From Beroe forskalii (Eukaryota; Ctenophora; Nuda; Beroida; Beroidae): a stretch of DNA of 64,000 nucleotides. The notes beneath the pieces were generated by a model that saw only the letters and a list, made by a program, of their open reading frames with translations, was not told the DNA's origin and ran no database searches. Numbering within the stretch: position 1 is the stretch's first letter; each line of letters begins with the position of its first letter. Shown here piece after piece: positions 23,206 through 35,668 of the stretch. A program made the translations under genes and the position numbers. The stretch lies in the NCBI GenBank assembly GCA_011033025.1, contig WFMF01000048.1, forward strand, positions 434,001-498,000. Reading direction: 5' to 3'.

Positions 23206-25280
23206 TTAAAATCCTGCTTCTATAACTCCTCTAACGTCACCTCTTTTCGTTGCCTGCGTTTGCCTCATACTCTTACTAATTTTGTTCAGAGTCGACTAAT
23301 TGAGTCAAAAATGTACCTTAGTACTTTAGTAAGTTAGTAATATGTTGTCACTACACACTATTGAAGTGTGGAAAAGTTACGAGGCCGCTCCGTAAACTGG
23401 ATATCAAACTCGGCGAACGGGCCATGAGTTTAATGATATGGCGCATATTATTTTTTTACAAAAAACATTGTCTACGACAACATTATGCCAATTCAATTTA
23501 AATGTTTTAAACGCCTTAGACGTACACGTTCACCGCAAATTCACGCCGGCTTCGGTAGTCTATTTGTCTATTTAATTCCAGCAAAGCCACCGGAGATCAC
23601 CAGCATTGTAATCCGCTATTTACATTGAAAACACCATTTAATGTGGTGTTAAAGTGTTTACACAGATTACTTTCTTAACTTTTACAAGAAAAAATTTGCT
23701 TTGAAAAGTCCTTAGCATAGTTCCTGGAAATGGAGCTGAAGAAACGTCCTTTGAAGTAAAATAATTCATTTCTTCGATTTCAGCCTTTCAAACAATACAA
23801 GTTCTATCATAAATACGTTATTGTTATTTTCTTATTATAAACTTATAAATGGACAAATAATGAGAATTTGGCATCTAGATCAGTTCCAGAAACTGATAAA
23901 CAATCGAAGTAAAGTACTTCAGGTGCTAAGTATCTGCGGACCATCATTATTAGTCCATTGTGCAATTGAAAAGAAGTGTCTTATTAATAATCGACTGTTG
24001 ATATTAGGAAATTTTTCAAAAACAATCCAGCAACTTTGACTTTACTTGCAAAGTTTTTTGTGTCTTCTCTCCTCGTAAGGGATGGATCCATAACCCTGCA
24101 GGAACCAAACCTCCAATAGCCAATAGGTGTTAGTATTACTAAACACCAAAATAGTTTGCCCAACAAATTTCTTGGAGAACATTTATTTCTACCCCTTTTA
24201 ATCCATGCATAGGGTGAAACTTAAATTGGCAATGTCACGGTTTCTTTTCGAGATATAATGGTCAACAACCACATTTAAATGTGAGCAAAAGCTCAATAGG
24301 CAAATTTGGATCAAGAACGGATCAACGTTTCAAGTCGCTATCTCCAATCTTTTCGGAGATAGGTAATCGCCGGAAAGACTATTTTTCACTGAGCGCGAAG
24401 CGTAAAACGGGCTTGCCAGTCTCTATTGCACCATTATGAAGTCGCGCTTTGTGTAGTGTGACTGTCACCTTTTTTCCTTTTGTGGACACATTTTATTAAG
24501 GCGCCAACGTGCAGTTTGAAAAATAGTTGTGTGCGTTGCTATGGTTACAAGTGCAAGTTGATTTGAGCGTGCGCGTTCATTTCTGTTTAATGCTGTTTTG
24601 AGTACGTTGCTACGTAACTTTTGAACGGATTTGAATTTTTCGATGCGATAAAAATTATGTATTCAATTGATTTGAAAATGCAATTGTTTTGACAATTTCG
24701 TAACTTGAGGGTATGTGTCAACGTGTCAACTCATGATACACCCCATTCAACTCATACCATACCCCTATCAACTCATGATATACCCCAATCAACTATTGTT
24801 GTTGTGTTTGTTCAAAATCCACAGACCAGGCGGATTTGCGAGAGAACGAGAGATGGAGGCAGCTCTCCACTGCAGGGAGCTCTGCTGGGTTCTTGAAGTC
24901 ACGTTTTCGAATTTCACACAATGATAAATAAACCCTTTCCTTGGCGCATTTTTATTGCGCACGCAAAGTCATTTGATCTAAGTTTTGAACTTATCTGGTT
25001 AGATATCATGAAAGCATAAATATACCCTTGAACTGAAAACAAGTTTACACGTAATGTCGTCTGAGCAATGCACATTTCCAAATCTTTCATATTGTGCATA
25101 TTGCACAAGATCCGCTCCAAATCTGCATTAGACCAGTTTAAGTTCTGTTAGACCTGTAAGATCGCTGTAAGCCCTGCATTAGCCTAGTACCAGGCCGAAG
25201 TGGCATACGGATCCATGCCCAAGCCATGCCGGCTGAGCACTTGAAACCCGCAGAGTATAATCATTGACTATCTCAGTAAT
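23206..25280. other. Intergenic, AT-rich, 5' flank of the transporter gene
   Basis: No exon was recognised. 24,718-24,795 repeats TCAACTCATGATA-type words about four times. 25,105-25,195 contains GCATTAGACC-type words like the repeats at 33.6 and 61.5 kb. The promoter of the downstream gene must lie near the right part of this interval, but I see no TATA box that I would trust. Confidence 0.35.
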
Positions 25281-26270
25281 ATGACGACTAAGAAAGAAAC
25301 ACGCGATGTCAAGGAAACAAACCCCCTTCTCACCACCCCCTCCTCCTCCTCCTCCACTGCCTGCCTGAAACTGTTTCCTCTTCTGATGGTGGCAGGAGCT
25401 GGCCTGATCTTCAGCACCCATGCCACACTCTCAAAGATGATGCCAATTCCACCGGGACAGTACGTCAGCATAGAATCAACCTTCAACATAGCCTTATGTC
25501 TAGCGGTCTGCTGCCACCTTGGGGTAGACATCTCACCCTGGAACCTCCAAGAGAAGGCTGCGTGGTTCTGGGGCAGAGTCCTCATTGGTGGTTCCATTTC
25601 AACAGCGAAGATCCTCGTTGTGCGGAACATGAACATTGGTGATGCAACCGCAATTTATTTCTCTTCTCCAATCTGGACTGCTTTACTGGCAAGAGTTATC
25701 TTCAAGGAGAAGTTCACCATCATCAATCTCATCGGGCTCATCATCGGCTTCATTGGTATCATTCTCATAGCTAAACCTGCCTTCCTGTTCGGCGACATGG
25801 TTGACAGAGGAGACACCTCTGTGGTGTGGGCGAGCATTGCGCTCTGTCTCTCCTTCATGATAGGTTTCTCCTTCGTGTGTATCCGGGGTACAGGAGAGGG
25901 GCTGCACCCCCTGAAGTTTGTCCTTTACACCGGAGTGGTTGAGTTCTTCATGGGCTTCCTCATGAACCTGGTGATGGGTGAGCCCCTGGTGCTGCCACCT
26001 TGTAACTGGGTGAAGCCCGGTCTCTTCCTGTGCGGCGTGACAGCCACGCTCAGCAACACGCTCCTGGTTAGAGGCATGTCCCTGACCAGCTCCGGCCCTG
26101 CAGCCATGATGCGGAACTGGGACACTCTCTACGCCTACATCTTCCAGATAGCCTTCTTCCACCACCCCCCTGACTGGATTAGTATCACGGGGGCCGGGCT
26201 CATCGTGGGGACAACACTCCTCCAGGGACTCGACACAATGACAGACATATCGTGTGGGATAGCGTTCTAG
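25281..26270 (+). CDS. SLC35G: Intronless SLC35G-type (EamA/DMT superfamily) membrane transporter
   Basis: A 329-residue protein from a single exon. After a Ser/Thr-rich cytosolic N-terminus (about residues 1-28) there are roughly ten hydrophobic segments, for example around 30-50, 117-137, 143-165, 177-198, 210-232, 242-262 and 301-321. Characteristic EamA phrases are DATAIYFSSPIWTALLAR, then the Lys-Glu-Lys loop, then INLIGLIIGFIGIILIAKP. A second, weaker repeat half (GPAAMMRNWDTLYAY, GAGLIVGTTLLQGLD) follows. Length and order fit the SLC35G1/G2 group, whose substrates are poorly defined; the family sits in the secretory pathway or plasma membrane. It is tail to tail with POC5, 648 bp away. 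The lack of introns is common in this group and may reflect an ancient retrocopy. The frame is intact and GC-rich. Confidence 0.9.
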   Translation: MTTKKETRDVKETNPLLTTPSSSSSTACLKLFPLLMVAGAGLIFSTHATLSKMMPIPPGQYVSIESTFNIALCLAVCCHLGVDISPWNLQEKAAWFWGRVLIGGSISTAKILVVRNMNIGDATAIYFSSPIWTALLARVIFKEKFTIINLIGLIIGFIGIILIAKPAFLFGDMVDRGDTSVVWASIALCLSFMIGFSFVCIRGTGEGLHPLKFVLYTGVVEFFMGFLMNLVMGEPLVLPPCNWVKPGLFLCGVTATLSNTLLVRGMSLTSSGPAAMMRNWDTLYAYIFQIAFFHHPPDWISITGAGLIVGTTLLQGLDTMTDISCGIAF

Positions 26271-26916
26271 ACACTAGAGGGTCTTCCTCATTCAGTCATA
26301 TTCATTGCTTTATTAGATAATTATCTTTTATTTTTTAAACCTTTTTGAGTTTTAGCTTTTTAGATAGTAAGATCCCATAAGACTGCTATACTTTCGAATG
26401 TTGTGCTAATCAGTAATCTAAATTACAAGTTCTGATTATTAGTGAGTTACTATTCACACGTTTTCTTACTTTATTCAAGATGTTATAAAATACTGACTTT
26501 ACTTAGGGCTTTTGAAGTTGTAACTTTGTAATATCTATCATAATTGTCAATCATTTTAGACATCGTCTCACTGGGAGGAAGGAAATTTACGATACCACAC
26601 TCCTAAATCTCTCTCCTATTGATAAGATCAGCTCAAGATCTCAAGGTAGACGGAAGTGTCAAAGGGACAAAAATCAAGTAAACTGATAAATCAAATACCT
26701 AATCAATAAGATTATGTCATCAATCAAGCATTGAAACTTCGTATTGACATAAATGTTATGGCGTATGTCACACCGCAACTTACGCGATTGCTAAAACGAT
26801 TGTGGTTAAGTAATATGACATTATAACAATAGATACCGGGAAAGGAGTTACAGATAAAAATCATTTAGTTTTTGGCTATCTTGATGTATCTTGAGATGTG
26901 CACTAAAACCACCGCG
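26271..26916. other. Spacer between convergent SLC35G and POC5 genes
   Basis: AT-rich, presumably the 3' UTR of the transporter and the 3' flank of POC5. No additional frame or repeat recognised. Confidence 0.5.
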
Positions 26917-26922
26917 TTTATT
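26917..26922 (-). promoter_or_regulatory. AATAAA hexamer overlapping the POC5 stop codon
   Basis: On the minus strand the last codons read GAA TAA A, so the poly-A hexamer AATAAA includes the stop codon. If it were used, the 3' UTR would be only tens of bases long. Further hexamers downstream are also possible, so use is not proven. Confidence 0.35.
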
Positions 26923-29900
26923 CCACAATTCTAACTGCCATTTGGGACTTGGGTCGGCTTTTCTTGGGTGCAGCCCGCAGAGGAGGATGGTGGGTGGGGC
27001 CTGTGTGCCTCTCCACGACCACGTTCTGAAAGGATGAGCATGACAATTGGTTACTTATTAAACGCCGATTTGGGACGTTGTACCAGGTATCTACATGAAC
27101 ATTCTGTAGAAATAAAAATGTGTAAAAGGGATATGGTAAACAATGGTTATGTATATGCAAATGTGTTTCTAATATGGAGGCTCTTTCAGAGCTTTTAGCT
27201 TTATTAAAATACTCTGTCTGCATACAAGAAAAGTAATAAAACGTTACAATAATTACCTCTAGTGCGGGGGATTTAGCTGCGGGTCTATTCGCGGAGTTGC
27301 CGCCCGCGAGCCCGTGCAGCTTGACGTGGACCTGCTTCGCAGGTTTAGAGGCAGGGTAGGAGGAGGTGGTCAGGTTGGGTAGCGGGTGCTCGGATTGAAC
27401 GGGCACACTCTGGGAACAAGGTAGAGTGCTAATTTCGCTTTAGAGTCAATATGTAATGAGTCCTAACTTTCTAAGGTGAGGTTTGAACTTGCAGACTTGC
27501 ATTCGGCATGGTCAGTAAATTTAAAGATGATTTTATGAAATGGAGTGACCCATTTTCACCATTAGTATTTCATGGAATAATGCTGTACTGGATAGTGGAT
27601 GCAGCTTTTCTCCCACATAAAATACCAAAGGGGAATGTTTTACCAAATAATCTTTAGCAATCCACTAAATTAGAGATTTGCCAAAGAAAGAAGAAGTACC
27701 TGCAAAGGCTGAATGAGACTCTGCTCCAGAAGAGTCGGCTCAAGGTTCTCCTTGACGCCCTCCTCCCCCTCTTTGAACATGGTCATGGCCTCCAAGTTGA
27801 GCGCGCACACGCCCCTCATGAAGCCCTTCTTCATCCGCTCCTCGAACTGGTCCCGGTCAGCTTTGAGCGCGGCTATCTCCGCGTGTGCGGCCCCGAGCTG
27901 GCGCTGCAACATCGCCACCTTGTCCTCGTAGTCGCGCGTCAGCTGCTCGCACACCTCCTGCGCGCGGTTCTGACACGCGCGCTCCACCCGCTCCTTCCAC
28001 TTGTCCTCCTGTACGCTCTGCCAGCACCGGAAGGCGCGGGAAACAAGGCGCCGCGTGTAGTAGTCCAGCGCAATACGGCTACAGAACTCCTGAAGAATGG
28101 GGGTTAGTGAAGAGGGAGAGGGAGGGAAGCGGTAAGTAGGCGGCGGGAGAAGTGAGGAATGAGAAAGGAAGGAGTGAGAGGTGAGAGGGAGGGGGAGGGA
28201 AGGGGATCGGGAGGAGGGAGGGAAGTGAAGAATGAGGAAATTGAGGAGGGAGGGAGGGCAGGGAGGGCAGGTAGTGCAGTGGTTAAGGCATCGTACTTTC
28301 AATCGAGAGGTTGGTGGTTCGATTCCGGCCGTGCCTATCGTTCTTAGGGTCAGAACTCTCACCTTAGCAGCCACACGTTTCACTCAGCCGAGCGTACAGG
28401 AAACTGTGCGGGAGAATTAAATGAGGAGCTGCCCATTGCAGCAAAGTCTCGGGTGAATTAAGTATGGGTAACAGTTCATTATTTATATAAACGTCACTGG
28501 CTTGATAACACTTGAATGAAATTCTTCGATTCCTGTCATAGACAGTTACAGTTGTTGGAATAGTAGTAAAACCTTCATGAAAGAGGGAGAGGGGAGTTAA
28601 GCTTGGGAGTTGGGGGCTGAGTGAGGATTGATGAGGGGATTGCTAGGATTTAATTTTGGAGTGACTTAGGACTTAGGAGTGACTTAGGACTTAGGAGTGA
28701 CTCAGGAAGGACTTAGGACTTGGGAGTGACTGGCGGTGGTGAGAGTGGAAAATTCTTGAGAGATGGTCAATGAGTAAATCTATTGAATATCATTATCCAG
28801 AGGAAGATTTTAGAACCTCCCAGAGCTTATGTGACTCTAGCAATGCACCAAGTTAATGAGTGGGAAAATTGGAAGGATGCACTTATAATTATGTAATCGC
28901 TCAGTGATAACAATAAACTACATTCCAATAAGTACATTCCACATTCCCTAATCCCTTACTTCACGCTTCTCGTCACTATGCCTCAGCTTCCACATGTGGA
29001 AGCTCTTGACCAGGCCTTCCTTTGTCTTCTGCTTGTTCAGAGATGTCGTCAGGTTGGTAATAATGGAGTCTTTCTGCGCGATGTTCCTCTCACAATTAGC
29101 AACCAGCTCCTTAAGCTCGTCATTCTGCATAGTCAATCGGGCTAGTCTCTCGTTGTTCCTGAGCAGTTAACGACCTGAGTACACTTTAGAACTGCGTCAC
29201 TTAATTACTGCGTTTTTGATAACTTCGCACTAAATACAAATTAAGTTCCTACTGATTAAAATTGTGTTATCATAATTTTTTTGTACCTTTTTGCAATTAA
29301 AAACTCGCACTAATTAAGTGCGCGCATCTTGAAATGCGCACCAATTACGTGATGCAGTTCTTATTAAATGTACAATTACTAAAGTAGTGCTTTGAAAGTC
29401 CAAACCCATTCAAGTACGTAATCAATTAATCTATTATTCACTTTCATCAGTTCAGACACACATTTCTCTATTATCAAGGTATAGACTTGTAGTACTAAGT
29501 ATTAGGTTTCATCCTTTTATGCGACTATTTACCACCACCCATGATCCATGAAAGCATGGACCATAAATCCAGTTCCAGTAAGAATTATTACAGTGCCAAG
29601 AGACAAACCATCGAACACCCGATCCAAAAACTGAAAAGGAGCTAGTACTTACTTCTCTCTTTCTTCTAGCACACGACATTTCTGCTGCTGGAGCAGTTTC
29701 AGCTTGATTTGAGTCAGCTCTGCCTGAGGGTGCGATCGAATTTAAAAATATTGATATCTGGAACTTACTTACAGCTGGCGTAGATAATGATATAGTTTTC
29801 CAAAGATTCTCATCTAGAAATTTCTCAACAACTGTACATTACGTACATGTACAGTTTGTTCTTTGGAACTCTATCACACTGTCAATTAAAGACAAACGAG

Positions 29901-32900
29901 TCCAATATTTAGTCAATATGAAACGTGTCAATTCTTTCTAACTTTCTAAGTGGTTTCTTACTGAGTCGCGAGGACCATCATTAGTCTCCTCTGGGACCTG
30001 GTTTTTCCTTATCTACTTATCTAGAGACTTAGAGATGCTGTACAACGTATGCGGCAAAAATAATCCCTTCTCTTAAATTCAATACCATTTGTCAAGTAGC
30101 TATAGAAAAATTGTACCTGAAGTGTAACGTTTTATTTCTTATACTTTCACAGCAGTGGTCAAGGTAGTAGTAGCCTCAACTCTAAGAACTCCAAGACGCG
30201 CGAACAAACGAGAAAACGGAGAAAATATGGATCGCTTAACTTTCTTGGAGACCAACAAGTTTATGTTATAATTAGCGTCTCTTAATTTCACACAGTTTTC
30301 ACATTCACTGCACGATCTCATAGCTTCAGCAAAACTTTACTACCAAAATGCAATCAGAATCTGATTGACTCATGGCAAATAGCAACAAATAACTGACGAT
30401 GTCTGGCTATCGTACGCCTTCTAATTGATAGTAATAATTGATTTATTAATTGAGTTATTAGTTTCTTACTGGTTGCATTAGCTATCACGTAAAAACAGCT
30501 GCATAGATAAGGAGAATAGAGGTGTTGATTAAGTTAGCAGTGAAGCTAGACAAAGAATGGCGTTCAATTTCAAAGCACGTCACATGAATGTTACATTCTC
30601 TACCTAACACATAGTAATAAAGTGATGCTATATGAAAAGGATGATTGATTTGAACATACGTCATTTAATCTGTCTGAGGTGTTTCACATAGCAAAACCAA
30701 TGCCTACGACTTATTAGACAATATCGCTGTATTTTCAACACATATATCTTAGAAAGTCTTACCAGAATGTTCTGGCGTAGAGCCAGGTTCCACTCATCGA
30801 GCTGGGATTCCAGTCTCACGATATCACTGTCATGGGTTACTGCTAGTGTTTCCTGCTCAGCTGCCTTAGTCTCATGCTTTCTGAGGCTTGCTGCCTCCTC
30901 TTCAGTTGCATCTAGCTCTAAAAGAAGCAACGACAATAAATATAATGTTATCTGCTTATCTTTTACAATCTGCTATTTGATCGTACATGAATACGTTACA
31001 ACAATGTTATTTCGATTGAATGAAGGTTTAGGTGCCTACAGCATTACATTCATATTCAATTTATTCTTCACCCGTCATCACAAAGACCTTTTGTTTAACC
31101 AGATTCAACCAGCCTATAAATGGGTTGAGCTTTCCTTATAACTGGGCAGTCCTAACAAGACCTCTAAAATTCGGAATGAATGATCAGAAACTCATAAATT
31201 TAACTGTAAAAGAATGTTATACCGTCTAAGGTGTAGCCACTACTTTCTTCAGAGAGCTGTTCAGGCAATGTCCCAAACACTCTATTCTGGACAGACTTCT
31301 CCTTGTCCCTCTCTCCTTCTGTAGTGTCAATTGACGTACCTGGGTGTGATGATATGGCGGTAATTGCTCATAGAATAAAATTCTATGAGCTGCTATTGAT
31401 CCATGTTATTACATAAGGTAGCATAAAAGTACTTTCAGACACTGTGCAGTGCACAAATACAGCATCTAGGTGAAATGACTGATAGAGGATTGGCCAGATC
31501 ACTACGGTCAAATGAGAGGGTCTGAACCCTCAAAATCTATGCGACCCTTAAAATAAATCAATCACATAGAAGCACTATCATGACCTGTGTACTCTACGAA
31601 TGACACCCACCAAAACAGGAAGTGTGAAAAACCAATTGGCAGCCAGAATTTACATAATGCCAATCATGTTTAAAATTCCTACATTCTATACTGTTCATAA
31701 AGCATGTTCATGATCGTGTTGGAAGAGAACATAATTTTGTTCTTTATATATTGTCTAGAGTCTTACCAGTTGGAGTTGGAAATGAGTTCTCCTGAAGTGT
31801 TGCAGGAGTTGGAGTGTCTCGTGGTTTACTTAGTTTGACAGGTTCCTCTGACTGGAATATATAATTCTATGAATGTCAAAAGTTAGCTAATAAAGCGAGA
31901 TAAAACATATTAGTTCATATGATGTACTTGTTCCCAAAGGGTGTACGTTGCAAAAAGTAGATCAATTCATAAAGATTCGTATCTGAATTCTGATACATAT
32001 GATTCAAATGTCTACAATTGAATAAATGCTGCCATTTTATAATCAGGCATTCCCTTGATTCAGAACATGTAGATGGCAATTTCTGAATTGAGGCAGGGAG
32101 TGGTTCAGGATTTGGATTACTTGAGCGCAACAATCTTATCCTATCATCAGAGTCAAGTTGGACTTCCCTGAGTGATCAGTTTCATTGAGCAAAATCAAAT
32201 AAATTCAAATCATATGGCAATAATGAAGAAGAAGACTGAAGAATACAAAATAAACAGAACAAAATAAATGGTTCATTAATGCAAGACAATAGATAAAATA
32301 ATTTCAAACAAGAATACCCTTTATTATCAGAACTATCTATCTCAGCTGAATAAAATTGGGTGATAATATATGCTAATCTAATGGCACATAGTGGTACTGT
32401 TGCAGTAATTTCATGAGGAGAAGCCAAGTGCCAAATAATGCAATAATCACCCAAGTTGAAGCCATGCGTTGAAAAGTACACTTATTGGCTCAAGGCATCA
32501 GCCAGAGCACTTATCACTTCCATAGCGTTAGATTAACACAACCAGTTATTCTCTCAAAATAATTGCAGGGGTAGTTTTCTGCACGGGAGTGGTACGATAC
32601 AATTAATTACAATGAATCATGTGCTATTGACAATTGCCATACTCAGCTAATGCCTCAGGTGATAATTATCGATAACACACTTATTATGTTACTTAATCAC
32701 TCATTAATCATTATGAATACCTTATATATGAGTAAATTCGCATAGAAATGTTGAATCATAAGTAAAACACATATGTCATATTCAAGTACCTATAACATAT
32801 AAGTTAATTATAATCAAGAGCAATAATTCATCAAAAAGGTAGTAAAAGGGCCAAAATAAGGAGAAATGTTGTTAGGCCTTCCCTGTCAACAACCAATAAA

Positions 32901-33152
32901 ATGTGCTACACCTATTATTAACTAGGCTCACTCTAATAGCCCTTATACTTTTGATTGATGAGTTCACATAGCAATAACTCAGTGCTAGAACAATAGAACA
33001 TACTCTCTGTTGATAATAGATGCAGGAGTCACAAGCGCATATTTGAGAAGACTCTCATATTCTTCTTGAAGTCTGGAGCTTACAGAACTACCTGCACTTC
33101 CTATAGAAACATCTGGAACACTTCCAACACTTGCATCACTATCACTATCCAT
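26918..33152 (-). CDS. POC5: POC5 centriolar protein, at least nine coding exons
   Basis: Coding exons, 5' to 3': 33,152-33,004; a probable one starting at 32,167 (3' end uncertain); 31,851-31,767; 31,339-31,223; 30,917-30,763; 29,723-29,653; 29,158-28,960; 28,089-27,700; 27,409-27,257; 27,025-26,918. From 31,851 onward all phases join without a stop (425 codons). Exon 1 contains SVSSRLQEEYESLLKYALVTP, the conserved N-terminal POC5 motif. The 28.1-27.7 kb exon has KERVERACQNRAQEVCEQ, DYEDKVAMLQRQL and KKGFMRGVCALNLEAMTMF, the centrin-binding and coiled-coil core. The last exon starts NVVVERHTGP, as in vertebrate POC5. POC5 binds centrin and is needed for assembly of the distal half of centrioles. 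Reading phase between exon 1 and 31,851 requires extra exon sequence that I could not fix, so the N-terminal third is incomplete. Confidence 0.88.
28090..28261 (-). promoter_or_regulatory. Very long polypyrimidine tract before a POC5 splice acceptor
   Basis: On the gene strand the 170 nt before the acceptor of exon 28,089-27,700 are almost all C and T (CCCTCCCTCC-type runs), ending in TTCTTCAG. On the other strand it is a purine-rich tract with many GGGAGGG runs that could form G-quadruplex or triplex DNA. Polypyrimidine tracts at acceptors usually span only 15-40 nt. Confidence 0.6.
28262..28430 (+). mobile_element. tRNA-derived SINE in a POC5 intron
   Basis: The head contains a good RNA polymerase III box A (TAGTGCAGTGG, 28,272-28,282) and box B (GTTCGATTC, 28,317-28,325) at tRNA-like spacing. 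The 3' body (GTCAGAACTCTCACC and CAGCCACACGTTTCACTCAG) is unrelated to tRNA. There is no acceptor-stem partner at the 3' side, so it is a SINE, not a tRNA gene. It lies antisense to POC5, next to the long polypyrimidine tract. The 3' end is approximate. Confidence 0.7.
28660..28732. repeat. Short tandem repeat, GACTTAG words, in a POC5 intron
   Basis: Words of the form GACTTAGGACTTAGGAGT repeat about four times with drift. Simple repeat, no other signal. Confidence 0.65.
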
Positions 33153-33496
33153 GATATCTATCAAAATTGACAGTTTAAATGATATAATACTCACTGATTA
33201 AGTACATAATTCAATAATAGATCAATGTCTTTCAATTTGTAATTCAATATCTATACAATTACTGTGAATATCAAAGAACAATTCAACAATTTATAGGGGA
33301 AGTGTCACTATCCTGATTGTCCCTGTCCCAATTAACTTTCTTGAGTTTGTCTCTGCCACTGCTGTCCCCATTGCCTCAAATGTCCCAGTAAACACTAAAC
33401 CCATGTTTCCTCACATTTACCTCCAATTCTTTCATGTACAAAATGAATAAAATGGGCCCTAGAACTGAGCCTTGAGGAACACCTTTCTTCAAAAAA
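33153..33496. other. 5' flank of POC5
   Basis: AT-rich upstream region of POC5. No clear core promoter motif found. Confidence 0.35.
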
Positions 33497-33600
33497 CATT
33501 AAAGAAACAAAATGTTAGATAATAAAACACAGTAATTGCCAAGTTTCACAACATGGATAACCACAACGAGCAAAGTACTTTCAAATCATCATCAGGCATA
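33497..33600 (-). mobile_element. Terminal fragment of a Penelope-like element
   Basis: The segment containing AATTGCCAAGTTTCACAACA, then ACAACGAGCAAAGTACTTTC, then ATCATCATC is the reverse complement of 44,160-44,245, the tail of the Penelope-like fragment at 43.6 kb. Only the 3' tail is present. Confidence 0.6.
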
Positions 33601-34095
33601 GATCCGTTTGCAAGTCTAATCTGGGTGCCAGTCTAATGCAGGTCTAATGTCAGTTTAATGCAGGTCTTGTGCCAGTCTAGTGACAGTATAATGCAGGTCT
33701 AGTGCCGGTTTGCTGCAGGTCCAGCGCTGGTTAAGCCTGGGTACAGTGCTGGTCCAATGCAGGTCTAGCACTGGTTTAATGCAGGTCTTGTGCCAGTCTT
33801 GCCCCACTCTTATGCAAGTCTAGTGCCAGTTTGGTGCAGTTTTAGGGCCGGTTAAGCATGGATGCTATCCCAATATTACTTGTACATTTTATACAGATTT
33901 GGCGCCGATTAAACTATGGAGGTTTGACGTCCATTCACACATGTTTAGCGCTGTTTTAATGCAGGTGCAATGCCATTCCAATGCAGGTTAGTTACCGCTG
34001 TTAACCATGGTAGCATCAGTAAGTTACCATCGGTAACCACTTAACCAGCACTGGACCTGCACCAAACCTGCGCTAGACCTGCATAAGAGTGGCAC
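33600..34095. repeat. Degenerate repeat of GCCAGTCTAATGCAGGTCT words
   Basis: It starts with ATAGATCCGTTTGC, as the ends of the element at 61.5-61.9 kb do. It continues as an irregular series of roughly 20-22 bp units (GCCAGTCTAATGCAGGTCT, GCCAGTTTAGTGCAGGTCT and similar), with inverted words (AGACCTGCA) near its right side. No coding potential. It is probably a decayed member of the 61.5 kb element family. Confidence 0.65.
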
Positions 34096-34150
34096 AAGAC
34101 TGGTTAATGATAACAAGATTAAAAACATGATTCATGGTAATAAGTTATTT

Positions 34151-35520
34151 CAATCAGGCAGGTGGTCACTGCACTTGACGGTGCTTTACCCTGGTACCAG
34201 GGGGTGACTGCTGGGGGGCCTACCTCATGAAAAGCTCTCGCAATTTAAACACCCCGAAAGCTGAGGTAGGTATTGGACTGAAGATGCCTGCACCAATCAT
34301 CTAGGTGTGACTCATTTGGATTTGGCTGTTCTTACATAGTATTTCTCAAGAAATCGTGTCAAAGTTCAAGTCCAAAGTTAGAGAAAAGTCTTGCAGATCG
34401 ATGTGTTTTAAAGGATTTATTCTTTAATTGTTGATATATATTTGACCCTGTTTTCAGGATAATCATCTCTCAAGATGGAGTATGGGAGCATGATGTATCT
34501 CATCATGTTAGTTGATGCATGCCACTTCTCATTTTAAATGCAGCAAGATAAAGGATTACAAAGCCCCAGGATCCATCAACTGGGCCTATACTTCTCTTCA
34601 CCAAGTGTGCTACTTAATTTCTTGATGTTTGTGTTAAAGACCTCTAATCAGTTTCAATCAGGCAGGTGGTCACTGCACTTGACGGTGCTTTACCCTGGTA
34701 CCAGGGGGTGACTGCTGGGGGGCCTACCTCATGAAAAGCTCTCGCAATTTAAACACCCCGAAAGCTGAGGTAGGTATTGGACTGAAGATGCCTGCGCACC
34801 AATCATCTAGGTGTGACTCATTTGGATTTGGCTGTTCTTACATAGTATTTCTCAAGAAATCCTGTCAAAGTTCAAGTCCAAAGTTGGAGAAAAGTCTTGC
34901 AGATCGATGTGTTTTAAAGGATTTATTCTTTAATTGTTGTTATATTTTAGAAATTATATAAAAAGTAATAAATAACATTGCAGTTACAGTACTGGATAGT
35001 ATCCAGATTGAAAGAAGAGGGATGGTCTACGAATATTGTTTATAGAACAGGCGAATGCTTCCTTAGCATTGCGTGTGTTCATGAGCTTGTGGCCACTTTG
35101 GCGGGTGTGATGCTGGTGTGGCGAATGTTAACGATCACTTTGCATGCATTCTTGGTGGGTTGGTGCGAGGGGCGTGGCCTGTGGCGAATGTGATCTTAAT
35201 GGTGCGATTGTTTGTGTGGTGTGGCGAATTCGGTGCCTGGTGTGACGTTGTTCTGGTCTGGCAGGGGGCATTATTATAACTGACATTACCAGGGGGTGAC
35301 TGCTGGGGGGCCTACCTCATAAAAAGCACTTGCAATTTAAACACCCCGAAAGCTGAGGTAGGTACACCACTCATCTTGGTGTGACTCATTAAGATCCTAC
35401 TGCTCTCCACATAGCATTACCTAAAGGAATCATGTTGGTGTTCAAGTACGGAGTTGGAGAAAAGTCTTGCAGATTGATGTCTTGAAGAAAGATTTCTTTT
35501 TAATTCAATTATGACATAAC
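34151..35520 (+). repeat. Direct array of the ~502-bp repeat, three copies (+ orientation)
   Basis: Copies begin at about 34,151 and 34,655 (504 bp apart). A third, shorter copy lies at 35,283-35,520. Shared phrases are CAGGCAGGTGGTCACTGCAC, the perfect palindrome CCCTGGTACCAGGG, AATTTAAACACCCCGAAAGC and AGTCTTGCAGATTGATG. The body between 34,440 and 34,650 corresponds to the 84-codon frame of the better copies at 45.4-46.7 kb but is broken by stops here. The 34,980-35,270 interval separating copies 2 and 3 has TGTGGCGAAT words and is not part of the unit. Confidence 0.75.
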
Positions 35521-35668
35521 TTTAAGATGAATATGAATAAATATATTATTGTTATTTCCTTTGTGGGTGGCCTTTTTAACAGTTTTCATGATTGGCTTAG
35601 TGCTTTCCCTCAGCACAACCGAGAAGTTTCCTTAGTTATAAATTATGAAAAAATATATAAGGCACCTG

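Noticed and set aside
25683..26165. 160-codon antisense frame
   Set aside because: It is the reverse-strand shadow of the SLC35G coding sequence.
28272..28325. Functional tRNA gene
   Set aside because: Boxes A and B are present, but I saw no acceptor-stem pairing and the sequence continues into a SINE body.
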